A stretch of 17,232 bases of DNA from JAWPNA01 sp045402695 (GTDB lineage Bacteria > Acidobacteriota > Polarisedimenticolia > JACPZX01 > DASXTC01). Both the position numbers and the translations under genes were made by a program. Below, piece after piece: positions 1 to 7,270 of the stretch; positions within the stretch are counted from its first letter, which is position 1; every line of letters begins with the position of its first letter. Below the pieces are notes generated by a model. It did no database searches. It saw nothing but the letters and a program-made list of their open reading frames with translations, and was not told the DNA's origin. The stretch is from the NCBI GenBank assembly GCA_045402695.1, contig JAWPNA010000020.1, forward strand, positions 1 to 17,232, written 5' to 3'.

Positions 1-211
1 CGCCGCGCTCATCTTTCAGCAGTCGAGGGCTGAAAACGGCCTCGAGGATGCGGACTCCCTCGGCGAGAGCCTCCTCGGCGAGCCGGATTCCCTCCGCGAG
101 CATCGCTTTCTCGATGGCGCGCCGCTCGGAGGAGCGGGAAAGGATGCGGATGCGCTTCACGAGCGGGTGTGATCGGCCGAGCGGCACCCCGGTGGTCTTA
201 TCGGACGGCAT
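1..211 (-). CDS. SpoU/TrmH-family RNA 2'-O-methyltransferase, N-terminal fragment
   Basis: The minus strand is open from an ATG at 211-209 to the window edge, giving 70 residues of a protein whose C-terminal part lies outside. The fragment reads SHPLVKRIRILSRSSERR followed by AEGIRLAEEALAEGV. This is the usual N-terminal substrate-binding domain of SpoU/TrmH-type tRNA/rRNA 2'-O-ribose methyltransferases: a conserved 'plVKrir.L' start, then an 'aEGirLveeAl' helix. The SAM-binding knot domain is not in the window, so the modified nucleotide cannot be told. A purine-rich stretch (GAGAGAAGGG on the minus strand) sits just upstream of the ATG. The gene is divergent from tsaC with only 27 bp between the start codons, and both products act on RNA modification. 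Confidence 0.75.
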   Translation of the reverse strand, partial: MPSDKTTGVPLGRSHPLVKRIRILSRSSERRAIEKAMLAEGIRLAEEALAEGVRILEAVFSPRLLKDERG

Positions 212-238
212 GCACCCTTCTCTCAGGAGGCCCTGACC

Positions 239-934
239 ATGACCAGCTCCTTGTCCATCACGCCAGGCCGCGTCGTGCGCGTCGATCCCGCGCTCCTGCT
301 TCCGGACCTGCTGCTTGAGGCGGCCGGGATCATACGCCATGGCGGCACCGTAGCCTACCCCACGGAGACCTTCTATGGCCTCGCGGTCGATCCGTTCGAC
401 GGGAAGGCGGTGGATAGGCTGTTCGCGCTCAAGCAGCGCCCCGCCGGACAGCCCCTGATCCTGCTGCTCGCGCAGACGGAGGAGGCGTTCGACCTCGCGT
501 CGCCATCAGGTCCCGCGAAGAGCTGGTTTCTCGATCTGGCGCGCGCCTTCTGGCCGGGTCCGCTCACACTCGTTCTGGCCGCGCGCGCGAGCTTGGTCTG
601 TCCGGCGCTTGCGGCCGGCGCCGGCGTGGCGGTCCGGGTCTCCTCGCATCCTCTAGCGCAGCAGCTCGCGCGCAGCAGCGGCATGCCGATCACCTCCACG
701 AGCGCGAACGTGTCGGGAGAGGCCCCGCCCGCCTTCGCCGGCGCCATCCACCAGCGCATCGCCGCGGGGGTGGACCTGATCCTCGACGGGGGGCGGACTC
801 CGGGAGGCGCGGCGAGCACCATCCTCGATCTGACCGGCCAGCGTCCGGTCATGACGCGAGCCGGTGGCGTCACGCGCGAGCAAATCTCGCGCGTCCTCGG
901 CTTCGCTCCGAGAGTCGGCCTGTCCGCCGCGTGA
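239..934 (+). CDS. tsaC: L-threonylcarbamoyladenylate synthase (Sua5/YciO/YrdC family)
   Basis: Makes threonylcarbamoyl-AMP from threonine, bicarbonate and ATP, the first step of the t6A37 modification of ANN-decoding tRNAs; cytoplasmic. The 231-residue product has the YrdC fold motifs in order: PTETFYGL (41-48), KQRP (65-68), PGPLTLVL (106-113), TSTSANVSG (152-160), PGGAASTILDL (188-198) and TRAGGV (206-211). The length fits the short TsaC form; the extra C-terminal Sua5 domain of longer homologues is absent. The start is supported by AGGAGG at 225-230, 8 nt before the ATG. Its upstream neighbour on the other strand is an RNA methyltransferase. No clear terminator follows; the next 111 bp hold the promoter of the following operon. 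Confidence 0.93.
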   Translation: MTSSLSITPGRVVRVDPALLLPDLLLEAAGIIRHGGTVAYPTETFYGLAVDPFDGKAVDRLFALKQRPAGQPLILLLAQTEEAFDLASPSGPAKSWFLDLARAFWPGPLTLVLAARASLVCPALAAGAGVAVRVSSHPLAQQLARSSGMPITSTSANVSGEAPPAFAGAIHQRIAAGVDLILDGGRTPGGAASTILDLTGQRPVMTRAGGVTREQISRVLGFAPRVGLSAA

Positions 935-982
935 GCGGGTTTCTCGATTGGGGCGGAATCTTCAAGCATGTCAGTGGGTTGG

Positions 983-1011
983 TTGCTGGTCGGTAGACCC
1001 TGCCCTATAAT
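983..1011 (+). promoter_or_regulatory. Sigma70-type promoter of the phosphodiesterase-envC-like-S41-TPR-lolB-like-ispE operon
   Basis: A perfect -10 box TATAAT lies at 1006-1011, with TTGCTG (three of six consensus bases, including TTG) at 983-988 and a 17-bp spacer. The expected transcription start is near 1018, about 28 nt before the ATG at 1046. This is the only TATAAT I noticed in the GC-rich window. It lies downstream of an in-frame ATG at 968, which argues against that ATG as the start of the next gene. Confidence 0.65.
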
Positions 1012-1042
1012 CTCCCGGTCAATTCAGACACAGCCGGGAGAT
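1010..1042. repeat. Perfect 9-bp inverted repeat spanning transcription start and ribosome binding site
   Basis: ATCTCCCGG at 1010-1018 is the exact reverse complement of CCGGGAGAT at 1034-1042, with 15 nt between. The left arm overlaps the end of the -10 box and the predicted transcription start. The right arm contains the GGGAG Shine-Dalgarno sequence (1036-1040) of the gene starting at 1046. It could be a protein operator over the promoter. If transcription starts slightly upstream of the prediction, it could instead be an mRNA hairpin that hides the ribosome binding site. The symmetry is seen; the function is inferred. Confidence 0.5.
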
Positions 1043-1045
1043 CAG

Positions 1046-3313
1046 ATGCGAACAGGCGTGACCCGCACTTCCCCCGTGGTCCTTGCGGTCCTCCTCGTGA
1101 CGGCGCTCGCGCAGGCGATGCCGCAGGCCGCGGGCGTGCCGAAGGTGGTCATCATCGGATTCGACGGTGCCGACGCGCGGCTGGTGGAGCAGTACCTCGA
1201 GGAAGGCAAGCTGCCGAACCTCGCGCAATTGCGCCACGAGGGTTCGTACACGAGGCTGACGCCCACGAATCCACCCCAAACGCCCGTCTCGTGGTCGGCC
1301 TTCGCGACCGGGAAGAACCCGGGCAAGACCGGCATCTTCGATTTCCTCAAGCGGACTCCCGGACGCGATTACCTGCCGACGCTGGCCTTCACCACCGAGA
1401 CCAAGCGCCCCTTTCTGTGGGGGCCCCGCAACGCCCCGATTCTCGGGCTGTTGAGCGGCGCTGCCGGCCTCATCCTCGCGGGCGCCCTGCTGATGCTGTT
1501 CGGCGCCAGGCGCACACGCGCGGCGGCGGCGGCCGTCGTGATCGGCGGGGCGCTGGGCGCGGGCGGGTACACCCTCGGAGCGCGCGAGCTGCCCGAGTCG
1601 GTCCCGTGGGCCGTGAACAACAGGCAGGGGGCCACGATCTGGGACCTGGTCGCGGACCGAGGCGAGCCCACGCAGGTCATCCGCGTGCCGCAGAACTTCC
1701 CCGCCACTCAGGTGACGGGCGGGCGCGTGCTGAGCGGACTTGGCGTCCCCGACATGCGCGGGCGCGTGGGCACGCCCTCGTACTACACTTCCGAGCCGGG
1801 CTTCAAGGTGACCGACAACGAGTTCGCCGTGGAGGTGATCCCGCTGCCGGGGCGCAGCGGCGTGGTCAGGAGCGCGATCTACGGCCCGCTTAACCAGCCC
1901 TTCTACCAGTACCGCATCGAGCGCGCCCTGGAAGGAATCGGATCCGAGAGCGAGCGGAAGCGCACCCGGGCCGAGATCGAGCGACGTCTCGAGGAGGAGG
2001 GGATCCCGCGCCGGATCGACATCCCCGTGGGCTTCATCGTGGCGGACGACGGCTCGTCGGTCACCATCGAGGCGCAAGGACGTCGTCTCACGCTGGCCGT
2101 CGGAGAGTGGTCGGACTGGGCGGTCCTGCAATTTCCGATCAACTGGCTCGTGGATCGCGCCCAGCCGCTGAAAGGGATCGTGCGGTGGAAGCTGCTGGCC
2201 ACGAAGCCCGACCTGAAGATCTACCTCACGCCGCTCAACTTCCACCCGGCGAGCCAGCCCGTCCCGTTCTCCTTCCCGGTCTCCTTCGCGGAGCAACTCA
2301 GGAGCAAGCTGGGCTTCTACAAGACGCTGGGCTGGGTGGAGGATACCTGGACGCTGCCGACAGGTCTCGTGCCCGACGAGTTCTTCCTCGAGGACATGAA
2401 GCAGACCGTGGACAGCTTCGAGGCCATGATGGAGGCGCAGCTCTCGGGCGGCACCGACAGCCTCTACATCCAGGTCTTCGACTTCACCGATCGGATCGGC
2501 CACATGTTCTGGAGATACATGGACCCTGGCCACCCCTATCACGATCCGCTGCACCAGCCGGAGCACGTGGCCCGCATGCGCGACGAGATGCTGGCCGCCT
2601 ACCAGCGGATGGACCTGATCGCGGGCAAGGCCCGCAAGCTTGCGGGGCCCGACGCGCTCTTCATCGTGCTGTCCGATCACGGGTTCGGATCGTTCCGGAG
2701 AGGGATGAATTTCAACTCGTGGCTGGTGCAGCACGGCTTCATGACGATTGTAGGCAACGCGGGCGAGACCAAGACGCTGGAGGATCTGTTCGAGACGCGG
2801 CAGTTCTTCGAGAAGGTGGATTGGTCGCGCACCAAGGCGTACGCCCTGGGCCTGGGCGGTATCTACATCAACCTCGCGGGGAGAGAGCCCAAGGGCTCGG
2901 TGCAGCCAGGGGATGAGTACGACCAGGTCCGCGCCGAGATCATCGCGGGACTCGAGGCCGCGGTGGACCCGGTGACAGGAGAGCATCCGGTCGCGAAGGT
3001 GTACCGCCGCGAGGAGATGTACGGCAATTTCGATCCCACGCTGATCCCCGACCTGCGCGTGGGCAACAACCTCGGCTACCGGATCGGGTGGCAGACGGCC
3101 CTGGGCCAAGTGCCGCGCGACGTGTACGAAGACAACCTCAAGGCCTGGAGCGGCGACCATTGCTCCGTGGATCCGGAGCTGGTCAAGGGAATCCTCTTTG
3201 TCAACCGCAAGATGTCGCGCGAGGAGATCAACATCGTGGACATCATGCCGACGGTTCTGCGCGAGATGGGGATCGCGATCCCGTCCGACCTGGACGGGAG
3301 GCCGTTCCTGTGA
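1046..3313 (+). CDS. Membrane-associated alkaline phosphatase superfamily phosphodiesterase
   Basis: A 755-residue protein of the type I phosphodiesterase/nucleotide pyrophosphatase group. The likely two-metal ligands and nucleophile are visible: D40 in GFDGAD, T79 in PPQTPVSW, D482 and H486 in DRIGH, D544-H545 in SDHGF, and H705 in SGDH. Residues 1-28 form a signal peptide or anchor. A second hydrophobic pair at about 131-153 and 159-178, separated by Arg-rich GARRTRAA, interrupts the catalytic fold and looks like a membrane hairpin. The substrate cannot be inferred; relatives include lipid phospho-transferases, nucleotide pyrophosphatases and phosphoglycerate mutases. The start at 1046 was chosen over an in-frame ATG at 968 because the promoter lies between them, GGGAG precedes 1046 by 5 nt, and a signal peptide then begins the protein. 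First gene of the operon; its TGA overlaps the next GTG start. Confidence 0.85.
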   Translation: MRTGVTRTSPVVLAVLLVTALAQAMPQAAGVPKVVIIGFDGADARLVEQYLEEGKLPNLAQLRHEGSYTRLTPTNPPQTPVSWSAFATGKNPGKTGIFDFLKRTPGRDYLPTLAFTTETKRPFLWGPRNAPILGLLSGAAGLILAGALLMLFGARRTRAAAAAVVIGGALGAGGYTLGARELPESVPWAVNNRQGATIWDLVADRGEPTQVIRVPQNFPATQVTGGRVLSGLGVPDMRGRVGTPSYYTSEPGFKVTDNEFAVEVIPLPGRSGVVRSAIYGPLNQPFYQYRIERALEGIGSESERKRTRAEIERRLEEEGIPRRIDIPVGFIVADDGSSVTIEAQGRRLTLAVGEWSDWAVLQFPINWLVDRAQPLKGIVRWKLLATKPDLKIYLTPLNFHPASQPVPFSFPVSFAEQLRSKLGFYKTLGWVEDTWTLPTGLVPDEFFLEDMKQTVDSFEAMMEAQLSGGTDSLYIQVFDFTDRIGHMFWRYMDPGHPYHDPLHQPEHVARMRDEMLAAYQRMDLIAGKARKLAGPDALFIVLSDHGFGSFRRGMNFNSWLVQHGFMTIVGNAGETKTLEDLFETRQFFEKVDWSRTKAYALGLGGIYINLAGREPKGSVQPGDEYDQVRAEIIAGLEAAVDPVTGEHPVAKVYRREEMYGNFDPTLIPDLRVGNNLGYRIGWQTALGQVPRDVYEDNLKAWSGDHCSVDPELVKGILFVNRKMSREEINIVDIMPTVLREMGIAIPSDLDGRPFL

Positions 3314-4500
3314 TCGGGTCCGTCCTCACCTTCGCCCTCGTCGTATCGGCTGCCGTCCTGCCGGCTGACGCTGCCACGGCCCGGCCGGCCGCGGCGCCGA
3401 CCGCCCAGGATAGGTTCGACGCCCTGGCGGGACAGATCGGTTCCCTGCGATCGGACCTGGAGCGCATCGACCGGCGGGAAAGCAGCCTTCTGCAGGAGAT
3501 GGACCGTCTCGAGGTGGAGAGCGCGCTGCGCGCGCGGGAGCTGGCGCGGCTCGCGGCCATGAAGAAGAGATCGGCCAGGGACTTGGAGAGGACCAGCGCC
3601 GAACTTCAGGCGCGGCGTGCGGAGTCCGCCCGCGAGGAGTCCGGCCTCGCCGTGCAGCTCAGGGAAGCGTACAAACTGGGGCGCATGCGGGAGCTGCGCG
3701 TTCTCCTCGCGCTCGCGCGGCCGGCCGATCTGCTCCAAGCGGTGGCCTACCTGGACCTGCTCGCGCGGCGCCAGGGAGCGAAGCTCGACTCGGTTCACCG
3801 CGCGCAGGCCGAGACGGAGTCGCTCGACCTGGCCCTGAAGGTGCAGGCGCAGAGCGTCACCTCGCTCCTCGGGCAGGAACGGCAGAAGGTCTCGGAGCTC
3901 GAGAAGGTGAGGTGCCGCTCCGCGGATCTGCTGCGCGCCACCACGCAGGATCGTGACGCGCACAGACGGGCCATCGCGGAGCTGACCCGCGCCGCGGAGG
4001 GTCTCGAGGCGGCAATCGTCTCCGGCTCCGTCAATGGCCAGGCGCTCCCTGCGATTGACGTGGAGAAGCTGCGCGGCGCCCTCGAGTGGCCGGTGCCCGG
4101 GACGGTGGAGATCCCGTTCGGCGACATCAAGCACCGGCGCTTCGCCACGGTCACGCCCCACCCGGGTGTGGACATCCGCACCGATCCGGGCGCTCCCATC
4201 CGGGCCGTGCTGGGGGGCCGCGTAGTCTTCGGCCGTCGGTTCAGCGGGTACGGCAACACCGTGCTCGTGGACCATGGCGGGCACTATCTTTCCGTGTACG
4301 CGCGCGCTGCGGTCCTCAGCGTCGCCGAGGGAGACGAGGTGGTGGCCGGGCAGGTGCTCGGCGAGAGCGCTGATCAGGCGTTCGACGGCGGGCCGCCGGT
4401 GGTCTATTTCGAGATCCGGCGCGAAGGGCGCGCCGTGGATCCCGCCGAATGGCTGAAACGAAAACCTGGATCGAAGAGACAGGAGAGTCATCCATCATGA
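3310..4500 (+). CDS. EnvC-like murein hydrolase activator, coiled coil plus degenerate LytM/M23 domain
   Basis: A 396-residue predicted periplasmic protein. It has a signal peptide (1-21, ending ADA), a long Arg/Glu/Leu-rich coiled coil (about 35-235) and a C-terminal LytM fold (about 260-383) ending YFEIRREGRAVDPAEWL, very close to the EnvC ending. Active M23 peptidases hold zinc with HxxxD and HxH. Here H284 and D288 remain, but the usual 'YxH' is YAR (R332) and the 'HLHFE' motif is VVYFE, so hydrolysis is unlikely. EnvC proteins are non-catalytic activators of N-acetylmuramyl amidases at division sites, and a similar role is inferred. The GTG start at 3310 overlaps the previous TGA (GTGA), with GGGAGG about 8 nt upstream, suggesting translational coupling. 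Stop and next start overlap as ATGA. No ftsE/ftsX pair is adjacent. Confidence 0.82.
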   Translation: MIGSVLTFALVVSAAVLPADAATARPAAAPTAQDRFDALAGQIGSLRSDLERIDRRESSLLQEMDRLEVESALRARELARLAAMKKRSARDLERTSAELQARRAESAREESGLAVQLREAYKLGRMRELRVLLALARPADLLQAVAYLDLLARRQGAKLDSVHRAQAETESLDLALKVQAQSVTSLLGQERQKVSELEKVRCRSADLLRATTQDRDAHRRAIAELTRAAEGLEAAIVSGSVNGQALPAIDVEKLRGALEWPVPGTVEIPFGDIKHRRFATVTPHPGVDIRTDPGAPIRAVLGGRVVFGRRFSGYGNTVLVDHGGHYLSVYARAAVLSVAEGDEVVAGQVLGESADQAFDGGPPVVYFEIRREGRAVDPAEWLKRKPGSKRQESHPS

Positions 4501-5726
4501 AGACGCCGTTGAAAGGGTTCGCGCTCGGGGTCCTGGCCGGTTTCCTGGGGATCGCCCTCACCGGGCTCATGATCAACAGGAACCTCGCCCTGGAGGGGAC
4601 CTACACCTACCTGAAGTTGTTCAACGAGGCCCTCTCACTCATCCGGGGCTCCTACGTGGATGAGGTGAAGACCGATTCGCTCATGAAAGGCGCCTATGAG
4701 GGCATGCTGTCGGAGCTGGATCCTGCCAGCGAGTACCTCACCCCCGAGGAATACGCAGACTATGTCGCGTGGAGCAACAGAGCGCGCGGCCTCCCCGGAA
4801 GCGCGGACACCGGCCTGCGCGTGGCCCGCAGGGAGGGGGCGGTGATCGTGGTCTCGGTCAGGCCGGGCTCGGATGCCGACGAGAAGGGGATCTCTCCCGG
4901 CGATCAGATCCGCCGTGTCAGCGAGCGATCCTCCCGCGACATGAGCCTGCAGCAGGTCGAATCGGCCCTGACGGGTTCACCGGGCAAGTCAGTGGCCGTC
5001 TCGCTGCTGAGGCGGGAGGAGCCGCACAAGCTCGATACCGATCTGAAGTTCAAGGAGCCCGCGCCGGCGGAGATCACCATGGAGATGGTGGACGCGAAGC
5101 AGGGTATCGCGGTCCTCAAGGTACCGCAGTTCGACGAGAAGGCGGCCGGCGAAATCGCCGCCGCGCTGTCGCGCGCCGAGAAACAGAAGGTCCAGCGTCT
5201 CCTGATCGATCTGCGCGGCAACGCGTGGGGTGAGATCTCCGAGGCGGTCAAGGCGGCGGCGCTGTTCGTGGGGGACGGCGTGATCGCGGGCCTCAAGGCG
5301 CGCGGAGGGGAGCCCGATGCGATTCGCGGAAGCGGGGAGAAGAGCGGCTACAGCGGAATCGTGGCAATCCTTCTGAACGGCTCCACGGCCGAGGCGGCGG
5401 AGCTTTTCGCGGCGGCGCTGAAGGACGCCCGGGGCGCGACACTGATGGGAGAGACGAGCTTCGGCGTGGGAGCGCAGCAGGATCTGATCCCGCTGAAGAA
5501 CGGATCATGGATCAAACTCTCGGTGCGCAAATACGTGTCCCCTTCGGGCAGCGCGTGGCACGGCGTGGGGCTGAAGCCCGACGTCACCGTGGCGGCCTCC
5601 AGGGATGGGGCCAAGCCCGCGGATCGCCTCAAGGGGCAGCTCACGGAAGCCATCGAGCAAGTGCGGAAACTGAAGCCCGCCACAGCCGGCGCTCCTCCGG
5701 CTCCCGCTGGGATGCTGGAGTCTTGA
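4497..5726 (+). CDS. S41/CtpA-like protein with PDZ domain, apparently inactive pseudoprotease
   Basis: A 409-residue product with an N-terminal membrane anchor or signal (about 6-27), a PDZ domain (about 100-175, including GISPGDQI) and a tail-specific protease domain (about 195-365, including LLIDLRGN, ILLNGSTAEAAELFAAA and GETSFGVGAQ). Aligned by eye to Prc/CtpA, the nucleophile Ser in 'SASASE' falls on E299 and the general-base Lys in 'FGKG' falls on V324. The 25-residue spacing between the dyad positions is kept, so the fold is probably intact but not catalytic. CtpA proteins normally trim periplasmic or lipoprotein substrates; here a binding or scaffold role is inferred. ATG 4497 overlaps the EnvC-like stop (ATGA), with AGGAG at 4481-4485. 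An in-frame ATG at 4449 was rejected because it lies deep in the EnvC-like gene and lacks the hydrophobic N-terminus. Confidence 0.85.
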   Translation: MKTPLKGFALGVLAGFLGIALTGLMINRNLALEGTYTYLKLFNEALSLIRGSYVDEVKTDSLMKGAYEGMLSELDPASEYLTPEEYADYVAWSNRARGLPGSADTGLRVARREGAVIVVSVRPGSDADEKGISPGDQIRRVSERSSRDMSLQQVESALTGSPGKSVAVSLLRREEPHKLDTDLKFKEPAPAEITMEMVDAKQGIAVLKVPQFDEKAAGEIAAALSRAEKQKVQRLLIDLRGNAWGEISEAVKAAALFVGDGVIAGLKARGGEPDAIRGSGEKSGYSGIVAILLNGSTAEAAELFAAALKDARGATLMGETSFGVGAQQDLIPLKNGSWIKLSVRKYVSPSGSAWHGVGLKPDVTVAASRDGAKPADRLKGQLTEAIEQVRKLKPATAGAPPAPAGMLES

Positions 5727-7270
5727 TGAGGAGAGGCCTGATAGCGGCGGCGCTGGTGGCCGGCCTTTCCGCCACCGCCGCGCCCGCCGCCGGCCGGGCC
5801 GGCTCCTATTACGAGTACTGCCTCGCCCGGCAGGCGTGGCTGCGGCGGGACTTCAGCGACGCGCTGGACCACATGAAGCGCGCGGTGGCGGCCGATCCAG
5901 AGGCTCCGGATCTGGCGCTCGAGTTCAGCCGGCTTTCCTACGAGGCCGACCAGGTCGAGCTCGCGGTGGAAACGGCGCGCAGGGCGGTGCAGCTCGCGCC
6001 CGATTCAGCCGATGCGCGGCGCTCGCTGGCCGAGTCTCTCCTCGCGATGGTGCTGCGCGAGGGTTCGGCCCCCGATCTGGCCGTTTCCGCCGCTGATGCG
6101 TACCAGGCGGTGATCGAGAGAGATCCCGAGGATGCGGACGCGTACCTGAACCTCGGCAAGCTCCGGCTGTCGCTCAAGCAGGTGCCCGAGGCGCTCGAGG
6201 CGCTGCGCCGCCATCTCGTCCTGGCTCCCCGTTCCGACGAGGGGGCTTTCCTCGCCGCCCAGGCACTGCTGCGCCTGTCGCGGCAGGACGAGGCGATCGC
6301 GCTTCTTGAAGAGTACGTCAACAGGCGCCCCGACAGCCCGCAGCTCCTCGTGGCGCTCATGGAGTCATACGAAGGGGCGGAGCGCCTGCAGGAAGCCGCC
6401 GCAGCCGGGGAGCGGCTCCTGCGGCTCAAGTTCGACGTGCTGCGGACCCGCTTGGCGCTGGCCCGCATCAACCAGAGGTTGGGCCGCCATGACCAGGCGG
6501 TCGTCAACCTCACCGAGGCAGCGCGGGTGATGAACGCGCGCGGAAGCGAGTTCACCGACGCCGATCGTGCGGGAGTTTCTCTCAGGATCGTCCAGGTGCT
6601 GCTGGATGCGGGGCGCCCCGAAGAGGCGCTGGCGTCCGCGGGATCGGGCGCGGATCGGTTCCCCGCGGATCCGAGGTTCGAGCTGAAGAAGGGCGAGGCG
6701 CTGTTGATGCAGGGCCTCGCGGCCCGGGCCGAAAAACTGTTCAAGGAGGTCAGGAGCGCGCACAAGGACGACGACTCAGGGCTCGTCGCGCAGATCTCCG
6801 ACGTCTATCTTTCAGCGGGGGCGCGGCTCGAGCGCGCGAAGGACTACGAAGGCGCAGAAAAGCACCTCAAGCGCGCCATCGAGGTGAATCCGGACAACAG
6901 CCAGGCTCTGAATTACCTCGGCTACATGCTCGCCGATCGAAGCGTCCACCTCGACGAGGCGATCGGGTACATCCGGAAGGCGCTCGAACGCGATCCCGAT
7001 AATGGCGCCTACCTCGACAGCCTTGGGTGGGCCTACTTCCGCAAGGGCGAGTACGTCCGTGCTGAGAAGGCGCTGGCCTCGGCGATCGTGGCGTCGCCCG
7101 ATGAAGCGGAGATCCATGCACACATGGGCGAGCTGTACTCCGCCACCGGCAGGTTGATGGACGCCATCGAAGCATGGCAGGACGCCCTGAGGCACGGCAT
7201 CCCGAACGCGGAGGACATCCGCGCGAAGGTGGCCGCCGCGCAGGAGAAGACTGCCCCCGCCCCTCGGTGA
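5726..7270 (+). CDS. Exported tetratricopeptide repeat protein
   Basis: A 514-residue protein with a signal peptide (about 1-22, Ala-rich) followed by TPR repeats through almost the whole chain. The clearest are near the C-terminus, with KRAIEVNPDNSQALNYLGYM, then KALERDPDNGAYLDSLGWAYF, then a unit with MGELYSATGR. It most likely acts in the periplasm or at the outer membrane as a protein-protein scaffold; the partner is unknown. A TPR protein directly before lolB-ispE is a known arrangement in some proteobacteria, which supports the call of the next gene. Start: ATG 5726 shares its A with the previous TGA (TGATG), with GGAG at 5717-5720. The stop overlaps the next GTG as GTGA. Longer reading of the frame upstream lies inside the S41 gene and is shadow. 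Confidence 0.85.
   Translation: MRRGLIAAALVAGLSATAAPAAGRAGSYYEYCLARQAWLRRDFSDALDHMKRAVAADPEAPDLALEFSRLSYEADQVELAVETARRAVQLAPDSADARRSLAESLLAMVLREGSAPDLAVSAADAYQAVIERDPEDADAYLNLGKLRLSLKQVPEALEALRRHLVLAPRSDEGAFLAAQALLRLSRQDEAIALLEEYVNRRPDSPQLLVALMESYEGAERLQEAAAAGERLLRLKFDVLRTRLALARINQRLGRHDQAVVNLTEAARVMNARGSEFTDADRAGVSLRIVQVLLDAGRPEEALASAGSGADRFPADPRFELKKGEALLMQGLAARAEKLFKEVRSAHKDDDSGLVAQISDVYLSAGARLERAKDYEGAEKHLKRAIEVNPDNSQALNYLGYMLADRSVHLDEAIGYIRKALERDPDNGAYLDSLGWAYFRKGEYVRAEKALASAIVASPDEAEIHAHMGELYSATGRLMDAIEAWQDALRHGIPNAEDIRAKVAAAQEKTAPAPR

Noticed and set aside
48..236. Short plus-strand frame of 62 codons before tsaC
   Set aside because: It is antisense to the methyltransferase fragment, and its Ser/Arg-rich composition is typical of a shadow.
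968..1045. Upstream in-frame ATG adding 26 residues to the phosphodiesterase
   Set aside because: It lies upstream of the TATAAT box, lacks a ribosome binding site, and would place a non-hydrophobic leader before the signal peptide.
1019..3160. Minus-strand open frame of 713 codons opposite the phosphodiesterase gene
   Set aside because: The plus-strand frame has clear catalytic motifs, a promoter and a ribosome binding site. The antisense product is Arg/His/Leu-rich without family motifs, as expected of a shadow in GC-rich DNA.
3076..4491. Minus-strand open frame of 471 codons opposite the EnvC-like gene
   Set aside because: Its composition is that of an antisense shadow. The plus strand encodes a recognisable coiled coil and LytM domain.
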